From contig NZ_FQZU01000038.1 of the NCBI RefSeq assembly GCF_900142135.1, forward strand, positions 1 to 59,185: a DNA stretch of 59,185 nucleotides. Direction: 5' to 3'. The position numbers and the translations under genes are program-made. Under the pieces are notes generated by a model. That model did no database searches. It saw only the letters and a program-made list of their open reading frames with translations, and was not told the DNA's origin. Origin of the DNA: Desulfatibacillum alkenivorans DSM 16219 (lineage in GTDB: Bacteria; Desulfobacterota; Desulfobacteria; Desulfobacterales; Desulfatibacillaceae). Below, one piece after another: positions 27,098 to 34,758 of the stretch; position 1 is the stretch's first letter; each line of letters begins with the position of its first letter.

Positions 27098-29452
27098 ATG
27101 AAAGCACGCTTGACCCTTGCCTTGCTGTTTTGCCTGCTAACCGCCTTTCCCGCTTTTTGCTTTGCTTCCGCCCTGGGACTTCCCCAAACGGGGCAGGAAA
27201 ATTGTTACAATGAAGATGGCGGCTTAGTCAATTGCAACGGCTCCGGCCAAGACGGCGACTTTAAGGCAGGAGTGGCCTGGCCGAATCCCCGGTTTACGGA
27301 CAACGGCGACGGCACCATCACCGACAACCTGACCGGCCTTATGTGGCTGAAAAACGCCAATCCCGGGCAGACCGTCGAAGACCCGAACGACCCGGGCAAT
27401 CCGGTGGGGTCCTGCTTTGCACCCAGTTCGCCCACCATCTGCTACGGCTACATGACATGGCAGGAGGCCCTGGATTTTATTGCAGGGATCAATGCGGGGA
27501 CTTACGATCTCAATTCCTGCGCCAACGCAGAGCTTAATTGCATCGCCTACTCAGCAACCTACACGGACTGGCGGCTGCCCAACATCAACGAACTCAACAG
27601 CCTCTACAACGCAGGCGCGGCCGATCCCGCCGCCTGGCTGCAAGGCCAGGGCTTTGAAAACATTCCTAATTCTCTAGGTTCCGCCTACTGGTCTTCCACG
27701 ACCGACTCCCAGAACGCCAACGACGCGTGGGCCTTTGATTTTCAGGCGGATGGATCCGGCAGCAATACCATTGTCATTTATCAAAAGACCAATGGACTCA
27801 GTCTTGCCTGGGCGGTGCGAGGCGGCCCCAACGGAGTTGCCGATCCCGCCCATCCTGCCAATGTGGCGAAAACCGGCCAGACTCTGTGCTATGATGAGCA
27901 GGGGAATGTGCGTAACTGCTCCGGGACCGGAGAGGACGGAGAATACCAGCACGGCGTAACCTGGCCTTCGCCCCGGTTTACCGATAACCAGGACGGCACC
28001 ATCACCGATGAATTAACCGGGCTCATGTGGCTCAAGGATTTCGACTGCGTGGGCGGCTCGGGAAACATGGAGTGGCAGGAAGGTCTGGACGCCGTCAATA
28101 CGTTCAATTCCTCCCCCGGAACCTATTCCTGCTCCGGCTACACGGCCAATTACAACGATTGGCGATTGCCCAACCGCACGGAACTAACTAGCTTGCTGGC
28201 TTGGTCCCGTCCGGTGTTGAACAGCGCATTGCCCGCCGGGCATCCTTTTCTCAATGTAGAACCTAACTGGTATTGGTCATCCACCACCTTTGAAACATCG
28301 CCCTCCAACACGTACTCCGTCAACTTGCGGTACGGCAATATCCCCCGCAGCGGAAAGGCCAACGATCAATGGGTGACCGCCGTGCGCGGCCAGTCCACCA
28401 CGCCCGTCCCGCCTCCTGTGGGAGACGTGGACGGAGACGACCTCGTAACCACGGAGGACGCCATTGCTCTGCTGAAACTGCTTAACGGGATCGATCCCGG
28501 CGTCACCATCGACATGGAGCTTGCAGACGCCAACGCGGACGGCGTTCTTAGCCTGGAAGACGCGCTCTACATCCTCAAGGATGTGGGCGGGCACGGCCAT
28601 TTTTTCACCAAGGACGAACTGGAGGAGTTGCAAACGGTGGAAGACCTATTGAACCTTGCGTCTTCGTCCCTGGTGAACAGCCAAAACGGCTGGGAGGATC
28701 TTGGAAGCCTCAACGAAATATTAGTGGATCTGGGGGTCCAGGACGTCTCGGGCGACGGCATCGTGGCTGTGGCGAACAGTCTGCGGGACGTGCTGGCCAA
28801 TGCATCGGAGTGCGGCGCCTATGAGCGCGACGGCAATACTTTTACCTTTACCTTTTCCAGCGCTCCCGCGTGCGGCTCCATATCCGGCGTCCTGGTCATC
28901 ACTCCGACGTATTCCGCGGAAACAGGCATTCTGTTCGAGGTGGACTGCCAGAACCTCAATACCGGGGAATGCACCATTGACGGCCATTCCACCACCAAGG
29001 TGGAGGCCAATGCCAGCCAGGTGGTCGTCACCCAGGATATTGAAGACCTGACGGTGTGCGGAACCGCCCTCAACGGAACCATTACCGTGACTTACAACAC
29101 CGCCTCCATGTCCGTGGAATCCGTTGTCCTGGAAAATGTGCTGTACTCCTATACGGTTGAAGGCGTTCCCGTGACCGTCGCCATTGACAACATGACGTAC
29201 ACCGGGGCGACCCAGACGTTTACGGGAACCATGCAGATTCAATACGGAGACGACTCCTACACCCTGACAATAACCAATTTGGTGATTGACCAGACCTGCG
29301 GCATTCCCACCAGCGGAACCATTACCGTAAATGGGCTAACCTTTGACTTCTCGCAAACCACGTGCGAAAATCCGACAGTACAGACCACGGTTCACGGCAT
29401 CCCGTTTACCATGGATCTGGATGACGCCATTGCGTATTTCAACTCTTTGTAA
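27098..29452 (+). CDS. Secreted DUF1566 (Lcl C-terminal) protein with dockerin-like repeat
   Basis: The 784-residue protein has a signal peptide (residues 1-25, LALLFCLLTAFPAFCFASA). Two DUF1566/Lcl_C units follow (about 60-250 and 265-440; each with RFTDN-DGTIT, LTGLMWLK, YTDWRLPN-type and YWSSTT motifs). Residues about 441-500 hold two EF-hand-like loops, DVDGDDLVTTED and DANADGVLSLED, spaced as in type I dockerins. The C-terminal 280 residues are Thr-rich with repeated GTITV-type strands and paired cysteines, ending in DLDDAIAYFNSL. Likely exported and cell-surface or extracellular; function unknown. ATG behind AAGGAGG. Confidence 0.85.
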   Translation: MKARLTLALLFCLLTAFPAFCFASALGLPQTGQENCYNEDGGLVNCNGSGQDGDFKAGVAWPNPRFTDNGDGTITDNLTGLMWLKNANPGQTVEDPNDPGNPVGSCFAPSSPTICYGYMTWQEALDFIAGINAGTYDLNSCANAELNCIAYSATYTDWRLPNINELNSLYNAGAADPAAWLQGQGFENIPNSLGSAYWSSTTDSQNANDAWAFDFQADGSGSNTIVIYQKTNGLSLAWAVRGGPNGVADPAHPANVAKTGQTLCYDEQGNVRNCSGTGEDGEYQHGVTWPSPRFTDNQDGTITDELTGLMWLKDFDCVGGSGNMEWQEGLDAVNTFNSSPGTYSCSGYTANYNDWRLPNRTELTSLLAWSRPVLNSALPAGHPFLNVEPNWYWSSTTFETSPSNTYSVNLRYGNIPRSGKANDQWVTAVRGQSTTPVPPPVGDVDGDDLVTTEDAIALLKLLNGIDPGVTIDMELADANADGVLSLEDALYILKDVGGHGHFFTKDELEELQTVEDLLNLASSSLVNSQNGWEDLGSLNEILVDLGVQDVSGDGIVAVANSLRDVLANASECGAYERDGNTFTFTFSSAPACGSISGVLVITPTYSAETGILFEVDCQNLNTGECTIDGHSTTKVEANASQVVVTQDIEDLTVCGTALNGTITVTYNTASMSVESVVLENVLYSYTVEGVPVTVAIDNMTYTGATQTFTGTMQIQYGDDSYTLTITNLVIDQTCGIPTSGTITVNGLTFDFSQTTCENPTVQTTVHGIPFTMDLDDAIAYFNSL

Positions 29453-29463
29453 AAGGAGCGCCC

Positions 29464-30222
29464 ATGCAGGATATTCTGGAAGCAATCGCCAAAAAAATCG
29501 CGGAAGGCGGAAGAAACATCGCCTTTACCGGCGCCGGCATCTCCACGGAGTCGGGAATTCCGGATTTTCGCAGCCAGGGCGGCATCTGGGATCAGTACCG
29601 GCCCGTGTATTTTGACGAGTTCATGGCCTCCCGGGACGCCAGAGTCCGCTATTGGGACCAGAAAATCGCCATGTGGGACGGCCTGGAAAAAGCCAGGCCC
29701 AACGCAGGGCATCAAGCCCTGGCCAAGCTCTACGGCATGGGCCTGCTGGAGGCGATCATCACCCAGAACATCGACGGCCTGCATCAGGAGTCGGGCATAC
29801 CCGGAGACAAGGTCATTGAGCTTCACGGCAACACGCGCCGGGTCAGGTGCATGACCTGCGGAGAAACGTCCACCGTGGCCGAGGCCAAACAGCGCATCCT
29901 GGACGGAGATCCCGCGCCCGAATGCCATTGCGGCGGATATTTGAAGCCCGACACCATATCCTTCGGCCAGGCCATGCCGCAAAAAGAGGTGGAGCAGGCC
30001 GCCCGGCTTTCGTCGTCCTGCGACTTTTTTCTGGTTGTGGGGTCCACCCTGGTGGTGCATCCCGCGGCCATGATGCCGGAGTACGCCCGGCGCGCCGGGG
30101 CCTATCTGGCCATCGTCAACCTGTCGGACACGCCTTACGACAACGCCTGTCAGGCCTTGGTCAGGGAAAAAGCCGGGCCCGTCCTGCAAACCATCGCCGA
30201 CCTGGCGGAGGAGTACAGATAG
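29464..30222 (+). CDS. cobB: NAD-dependent protein deacylase, Sir2 family
   Basis: Sirtuins remove acyl groups from lysine using NAD+. The 252-residue product has FTGAGISTESGIPDFRS (NAD site, residues 21-37), TQNIDGLHQESG (100-111), the catalytic His121 in ELHGN, and the zinc cysteines C129, C132, C154 and C156. The C-terminal GSTLVVHPA and IVNLSDTP segments complete the fold. The ATG follows AAAGGAGCGCCC, 11 bases past the secreted protein gene, so it is probably on the same transcript, although the functions look unrelated. Confidence 0.94.
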   Translation: MQDILEAIAKKIAEGGRNIAFTGAGISTESGIPDFRSQGGIWDQYRPVYFDEFMASRDARVRYWDQKIAMWDGLEKARPNAGHQALAKLYGMGLLEAIITQNIDGLHQESGIPGDKVIELHGNTRRVRCMTCGETSTVAEAKQRILDGDPAPECHCGGYLKPDTISFGQAMPQKEVEQAARLSSSCDFFLVVGSTLVVHPAAMMPEYARRAGAYLAIVNLSDTPYDNACQALVREKAGPVLQTIADLAEEYR

Positions 30223-30405
30223 AATTTAAAACAGGGCTTTGGTTGTAAGAACCGGGCGTTCACAGGGGACGCCCGGTCTAATGATCGGTCATGGTTAGCG
30301 GCGCGGCTCCCGCGCCTATCTGAAAGACGCGTGACGGACCTAAGATGTTGGGTTCGAAGTCCAAAGACCCTATTGCCGGGGTAGCGCTAATAAAGCGGAC
30401 TTCTT

Positions 30406-30470
30406 AACCCAACCTGTTATTTTTACATGAAAAGACGTAGGTTGGGTTGAGCTTGCGAAACCCAACAAAT
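30406..30470. repeat. 'taggttggg' intergenic repeat, copy 1
   Basis: AACCCAACCTGTTATTTTTA, then TAGGTTGGGTTGAGC and GCGAAACCCAACAAATGC. The first and second blocks are inverted complements (ACCCAACCT/AGGTTGGGT) and the third repeats the CCCAAC core. A close relative lies at 46587-46717. This motif type recurs in many unrelated bacterial genomes; the mechanism of spread is not known to me. Confidence 0.75.
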
Positions 30471-30708
30471 GCAAGCTGCAATCCTCCGGTAAATTCACCA
30501 TCGCCCAAACAGCCTGTCAGTGGGCAGCCCCGGCAAAGCCCGAGCCTGCAGGGCGCGCAAGCGCAGTAGGCGCGGTTTTTTTCGACAATAAAACTCCAAC
30601 ATCTCAGGCGAACGGACGATCCATCCAACACGGGACAATACCAGGAGTTCAATCACTTTCCTTTGTCCGTAGTCTTTATGAAATCCCATTAATTTTTAAA
30701 TGCTTATA

Positions 30709-30737
30709 TATGTATTTCCACGCAAAGCATGGGAAGG
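30709..30737. repeat. REP-like palindrome, copy 2
   Basis: TATGTATTTCCACGC-AAA-GCATGGGAAGG, matching the copy at 23641-23670 in about 26 of 29 positions and in the same orientation. Both copies lie in non-coding gaps. Confidence 0.7.
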
Positions 30738-31026
30738 GGTCCTAACCTGCGGAGTCCGCCCGGCGGCCATCCCCGACTTCTGCGATCTTACCCGGCCGCG
30801 CCTTTTGGCCTCCGGGAATGCATTTTGAAGTGCTTGAAATCCAGATTGATTTGTATGTGCGAGAGTCGTTTGAAGCCTGTTCCGATGATGGGAAACTGTA
30901 AAACGCAGGGCAAGCCCTGAATCTACACTGCTCCTTTAGGTTGTTCAGGTGGAATTTTATTTGTAGGGCGCAGGGGGGCCCTGCCCAGGCCGCGCTACGG
31001 ATTTACCCTTCGGTTTTTTCTCGCAT

Positions 31027-31518
31027 CTAATCATAATGTTTTTTTCGTAACTTGCCGTAACCCACCCACTCAACATCGATGTTGTTCTTACGCAGGAAGT
31101 CAATAAATGCTTTTTCTGTATTCATCCCCCGAATTATTGTTCCGTCTGCAAGAACGTAATTGATCTACCATGTCATTCTGACACTTTTTAAGTCCGACAA
31201 AGGGATGTGAACCGGCTCTTTCTTAAAAAAAGTCCAAAGAGTCAAATGGTTATCATGCATGTTGAGAATTGTTTTATACGCCATTTTATGAAGCATGATC
31301 CGAATTAGACCGTATAGCGGCAAAAATACAATCACTCCTACACACGTTATTACAGCAGGAAACATTTTTATTACATCGGGATAAAACTTGAAACGGGCGA
31401 TGAATTCAGCCGCGCCGGCTGCTACAAGGCCCAATAGGATGACAATATGGCAATAATTGAAAAATAATGCCATTGGTCCGAAATCAAACTCATAAAGGTC
31501 AGATTCCTTATTTTGCAT
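31027..31518 (-). pseudogene. Membrane protein gene interrupted by an in-frame TAG
   Basis: From ATG 31518, behind GGAGGAGCTTTT, the frame codes 117 residues with two membrane segments (about 25-50 and 62-88), ending LSDLKSVRMTW before a TAG at 31165-31167. The same frame then continues with 45 more plausible codons (INYVLADGTIIRG, then NTEKAFIDFLRKNNIDVEW) to a TAG at 31027. The continuation looks like the natural end of the cytosolic domain that begins before the first stop. This suggests a nonsense mutation; a true 117-residue protein is the alternative. No family name recognised. Confidence 0.65.
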
Positions 31519-31627
31519 AAAAGCTCCTCCCACGAAGGTCCACAATTTTTCCAATAGGTTGACAGAGGCGAGAGATTTTTTCTTAAATAATTGAAATTAA
31601 GTATAATATAGCTTGTATCGCGCGTCC

Positions 31628-33769
31628 CTATTTTAACACCTTGATAATCACCAGGGTGATGTCGTCCTCCTGGTTTACGGGCAGGCGGAAGGCGCCCACG
31701 GCTTCAAAGACCTTGTCCATGATGACCTGGGCGGGTTCATGGGCGTTGTCCGCAATGATCTGCTTGAAGGCCTCCTTGCCGAACATGTCGCCCTGCTGGT
31801 TTCTGGCCTCCCAAACGCCGTCCGTGCCCACGGCTATGATCTGGCCGGGGTGGATTTCCCGCTCATATTCTTTGTATTCATAATCCTCAATGCCGCCGAG
31901 GAAAATGCCTTCGCCGTCCAGTTCGGTGAACTCCCCGGTGTTGGAGTCCAGGACCAGAGCTGGATCGTGCCCGGCTCTCAGCCATTTGACCTGCTTCTTT
32001 TGGGTGTCCAGGTCCATGTAGAAGAGGGTCATGAAACGCCCGGAGAGGCCCACGTCGCGGGTGAGCAGTTTGTTGACGTCCGACACGATGCTGGTGATGC
32101 TGCCCCGCATGCTGGAGCGCTGCCGGAACAAAGCCCTGGCCGTAGTCATGAGCAGGGCGGAAGGAATGCCGTGGCCGGACACGTCGCCCACCACCACGGT
32201 GATTTTATGATCGTTGGTTTCGTCAAATTCCAGGTAATCGTAATAATCGCCGCCGGTTTCGTCCGAATAGACGATGGCGCCGGCGATGTCCAGGCCCGTC
32301 ACCAGGGGGGCGTCTACGGGCAGCAGGTTTTGCTGGACTTCGTGGGCGAGCTCCAAAGCCTTTTTCAAGCGCACGTTTTCCCGCAGCCTGGGCACCATTT
32401 CGTTGAAGGCCGTGATCAGTTCGCCCCGTTCGTCGCTGATTTCAAAGTCCATGTGCACGGAAAAATCGCCCCTGGCCAGGCGTTTGACCGCGTCAATCAT
32501 TTGATAGATGTGCTTGGTGAATATACGGGAAATGATCATGGCGCCGATCACGCCCAGCAGCAGCGCCCAGCACGCGGCGATGAAATTCACCAGCAAATGC
32601 TTGCGGGTCAGGCTGTCCACCACTTCATTGGCTTTGTCGATGGAGGAGTTGATGGAGCTCATGGGGGTCACCAGGAGCTTGTAATATTTTCTTCCCACGG
32701 GGGCGAAGGCCCAAATGGAGTCCTTGCCTTTGCAGCGGAGGCGGGCCACGCCGGTATTGCCCTGCTCCATGGATTTCAGGATCGTATGGAAAATTTCCTT
32801 GTCCTGGGAGTCCAGCCACTCGGTGAAGATCATGCCGGTCCAGTCCCGCGTGGCGGTCACGTAATCGTCATGGGCCAGAACCAGGGCGCCAAGCTTTCCG
32901 TTGTCAGGATTGTTCTGCACAAGCAGGTCGTAGGTTTCCACGGTTCCAATCCACGAGGACGGCATGGCCGCCATGTTCAGAACTTCCTCCAAGAGCACGT
33001 CCATGCATAGAACCCCCACCACCTTGCCTTCCGGATCGTGGATCAGGGTGGAGGCTGCAAAGACCACCTGGCCCGTCACTTCGTCCACCATGGGGAAGGT
33101 CCAGGTCACGGGGGTGTCCGGGCTGGTTTGGGTGAGCGCGGCCCTGTACCAGGGCTTAAGCCGGGGGTCGTAGCCCTCGGGAAATTCTCCGTGGCCCGGA
33201 TAGGCCGCAAATAAGCCGCTTTCCAGGGCTATGCAGGCGGTTGCACGGGATTCGCCGTCTTTGTAAGCGCTTATAAATTCGTCCCTCAGGCTTGCCAGAA
33301 CCGCCTTGTCCACGGGATGTTCATCAGGATTCACCCCCGGCGCCGCGGCGATGACGGGATAATCCAGGCTGATGGAATACGGCGTGATCTGGCCGTCCAT
33401 ATGCCGTATTTCATATCCGTCATGGGGGGCCAAATCAGGCGGGGCTTTGGCAGGATCGTTAAAGTCCTCTTTCCAGTAGAAAGAGGCGTCCGATGCGGGG
33501 GCGGGCATGACGTACAGATATTCCGCCTTGCGCGCCATGGAAGCCATGCGGAACTCCAAGGCGGCTTCCAACCCCTTTTGGATTTCAGCCGTGTTGCGCA
33601 CCGTGACTTCCAGAGCCCTTTCCGAAAGCTCCAGCAGGGCCGCGCGGCTGTCGCGCGAAAGCATATTCCCCGCCGTTTTGGTAGCCTTTTGGCTGATAGC
33701 GGTCACAACCATGAGCGGAACAAGGGAAAAAATCATTAAGAGGAGAAAGACTTTCCATCTTAATTTCAT
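31628..33769 (-). CDS. Cache-HAMP-PP2C (SpoIIE/RsbU-type) serine phosphatase
   Basis: The 713-residue protein has an N-terminal membrane helix (residues 5-27) and a large extracytoplasmic double Cache sensor (about 40-375; PWYRAALTQTSPDTPVTWTF, ASTLIHDPEGKVVGVLCMDV). A second helix (about 395-415), a HAMP domain and a PP2C-type phosphatase (about 490-713) follow. Metal ligands are visible in DETGGDYYDY, VVGDVSGHGIPSALLM and AVGTDGVWEARN. Such proteins dephosphorylate anti-sigma-factor antagonists in partner-switching pathways; no antagonist or RsbW-type gene is in the window. The ATG follows GGAGGCGTTCT. Divergent from norQ-like. Confidence 0.92.
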   Translation of the reverse strand: MKLRWKVFLLLMIFSLVPLMVVTAISQKATKTAGNMLSRDSRAALLELSERALEVTVRNTAEIQKGLEAALEFRMASMARKAEYLYVMPAPASDASFYWKEDFNDPAKAPPDLAPHDGYEIRHMDGQITPYSISLDYPVIAAAPGVNPDEHPVDKAVLASLRDEFISAYKDGESRATACIALESGLFAAYPGHGEFPEGYDPRLKPWYRAALTQTSPDTPVTWTFPMVDEVTGQVVFAASTLIHDPEGKVVGVLCMDVLLEEVLNMAAMPSSWIGTVETYDLLVQNNPDNGKLGALVLAHDDYVTATRDWTGMIFTEWLDSQDKEIFHTILKSMEQGNTGVARLRCKGKDSIWAFAPVGRKYYKLLVTPMSSINSSIDKANEVVDSLTRKHLLVNFIAACWALLLGVIGAMIISRIFTKHIYQMIDAVKRLARGDFSVHMDFEISDERGELITAFNEMVPRLRENVRLKKALELAHEVQQNLLPVDAPLVTGLDIAGAIVYSDETGGDYYDYLEFDETNDHKITVVVGDVSGHGIPSALLMTTARALFRQRSSMRGSITSIVSDVNKLLTRDVGLSGRFMTLFYMDLDTQKKQVKWLRAGHDPALVLDSNTGEFTELDGEGIFLGGIEDYEYKEYEREIHPGQIIAVGTDGVWEARNQQGDMFGKEAFKQIIADNAHEPAQVIMDKVFEAVGAFRLPVNQEDDITLVIIKVLK

Positions 33770-33927
33770 AGAACGCCTCCAGACCCGATAGATGCTTGTT
33801 CATATCATAAAACCCAAAGGATGCAAGACAATCCGTTCCAAGTTTTTTTAGCGCCTTGACCCAACGAAGGTCCTCCACTATATTCGCCTTTTGAAGTCGC
33901 CAAAACAGAAACAAAAGGAATAACATC

Positions 33928-34755
33928 ATGAGCCAGGCCCTTGAAAATACCCAAATTCCCGACTCCTCCGCTTACATGATCAACAACGAGCCCTTTTATT
34001 TGCCGGTGGCTGATGAAAAGCCTCTTTTCACCGCCGCGTACAACGCCCGGCTGCCGGTCATGCTTAAAGGCCCCACAGGATGCGGAAAAACCCGGTTCGT
34101 GCAGCACATGGCCTACAAGCTGGGCAGGCCTTTAGTCACCGTCTCGTGCCATGAGGACTTGTTCGCCTCCGACCTCCTGGGCCGCTACCTTTTAAAGGAC
34201 GACGAAACCGTGTGGGTGGACGGCCCCTTGTCCCGGGCCGTGCGCATGGGCGCCATCTGCTACCTGGACGAAGTGGTGGAAGCCCGCAAGGACACCACCG
34301 TGGTCATCCATCCCCTGACCGACGATCGCCGGGTGCTTTCCCTGGACAAAAAAGGCGAGGTGGTGGAGGCGCACCCGGATTTTTTGCTGGTGGTTTCTTA
34401 CAACCCCGGCTACCAGTCCGTGGTCAAGGACCTCAAGCAGAGCACTCGCCAGCGTTTTGTGTGCCTGGAGTTCGAATATCCCGCCCAGGAGGACGAGGCC
34501 AAAATCGTGGAAAAGGAAGGGGGCGTGGACGAGGAAACCGCCCTTTCCCTGGTGGGCCTGGCCCATCGCATCCGCAACCTCAGGGAGCAGGGCCTGGCCG
34601 AAGGCGCCAGCACCCGCCTGCTCATCTACGCGGCTCAGTTGATCCGGCAGGGCATCTCCCCCAAGAACGCCTGCCTGACCAGCATGTGCCTGCCCATCAC
34701 CGACGATCCGGGGCTGTCGGAAACCATAGTTGATCTCATCGAAGACCTGTTTTAG
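33928..34755 (+). CDS. norQ: CbbQ/NirQ/NorQ-type AAA+ ATPase
   Basis: A MoxR-class AAA+ ATPase that works with a VWA partner to activate or insert metal cofactors in enzymes such as nitric oxide reductase or Rubisco. The 275-residue product has Walker A GPTGCGKT (residues 48-55), Walker [12 protein letters not shown] (109-119), sensor 1 [10 protein letters not shown], and the C-terminal CbbQ-type domain ([18 protein letters not shown]). It is followed after three bases by its VWA partner. No nor, nir or cbb structural genes are present, so the target is unknown. The gene symbol is by family only. Confidence 0.9.
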   Translation: MSQALENTQIPDSSAYMINNEPFYLPVADEKPLFTAAYNARLPVMLKGPTGCGKTRFVQHMAYKLGRPLVTVSCHEDLFASDLLGRYLLKDDETVWVDGPLSRAVRMGAICYLDEVVEARKDTTVVIHPLTDDRRVLSLDKKGEVVEAHPDFLLVVSYNPGYQSVVKDLKQSTRQRFVCLEFEYPAQEDEAKIVEKEGGVDEETALSLVGLAHRIRNLREQGLAEGASTRLLIYAAQLIRQGISPKNACLTSMCLPITDDPGLSETIVDLIEDLF

Positions 34756-34758
34756 AGG

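Larger units (their letters stand above)
30223..31026. other. Repeat-rich intergenic region, no convincing gene
   Basis: About 800 bases between the sirtuin gene and the interrupted membrane protein gene. It holds a hairpin without T-run just after the sirtuin (ACCGGGCGT/ACGCCCGGT, 30251-30277), a 'taggttggg' repeat (30406-30470), a REP-like palindrome (30709-30737) and part of a third repeat family (about 30755-30815). Several short frames occur but they overlap one another, cross the repeats and lack ribosome binding sites. Confidence 0.7.

Noticed and set aside
30404-30689. Two overlapping minus-strand frames of 82 and 64 codons
   Set aside because: They overlap each other in different frames and include the 'taggttggg' repeat; no ribosome binding site.
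31165-31167. TAG as a pyrrolysine codon
   Set aside because: The protein is an unrelated small membrane protein and no pyl genes are visible; a nonsense mutation is simpler.
31739-33010. 423-codon plus-strand frame inside the PP2C phosphatase gene
   Set aside because: Fully antisense to a gene with clear Cache, HAMP and PP2C motifs; the frame has no family pattern.
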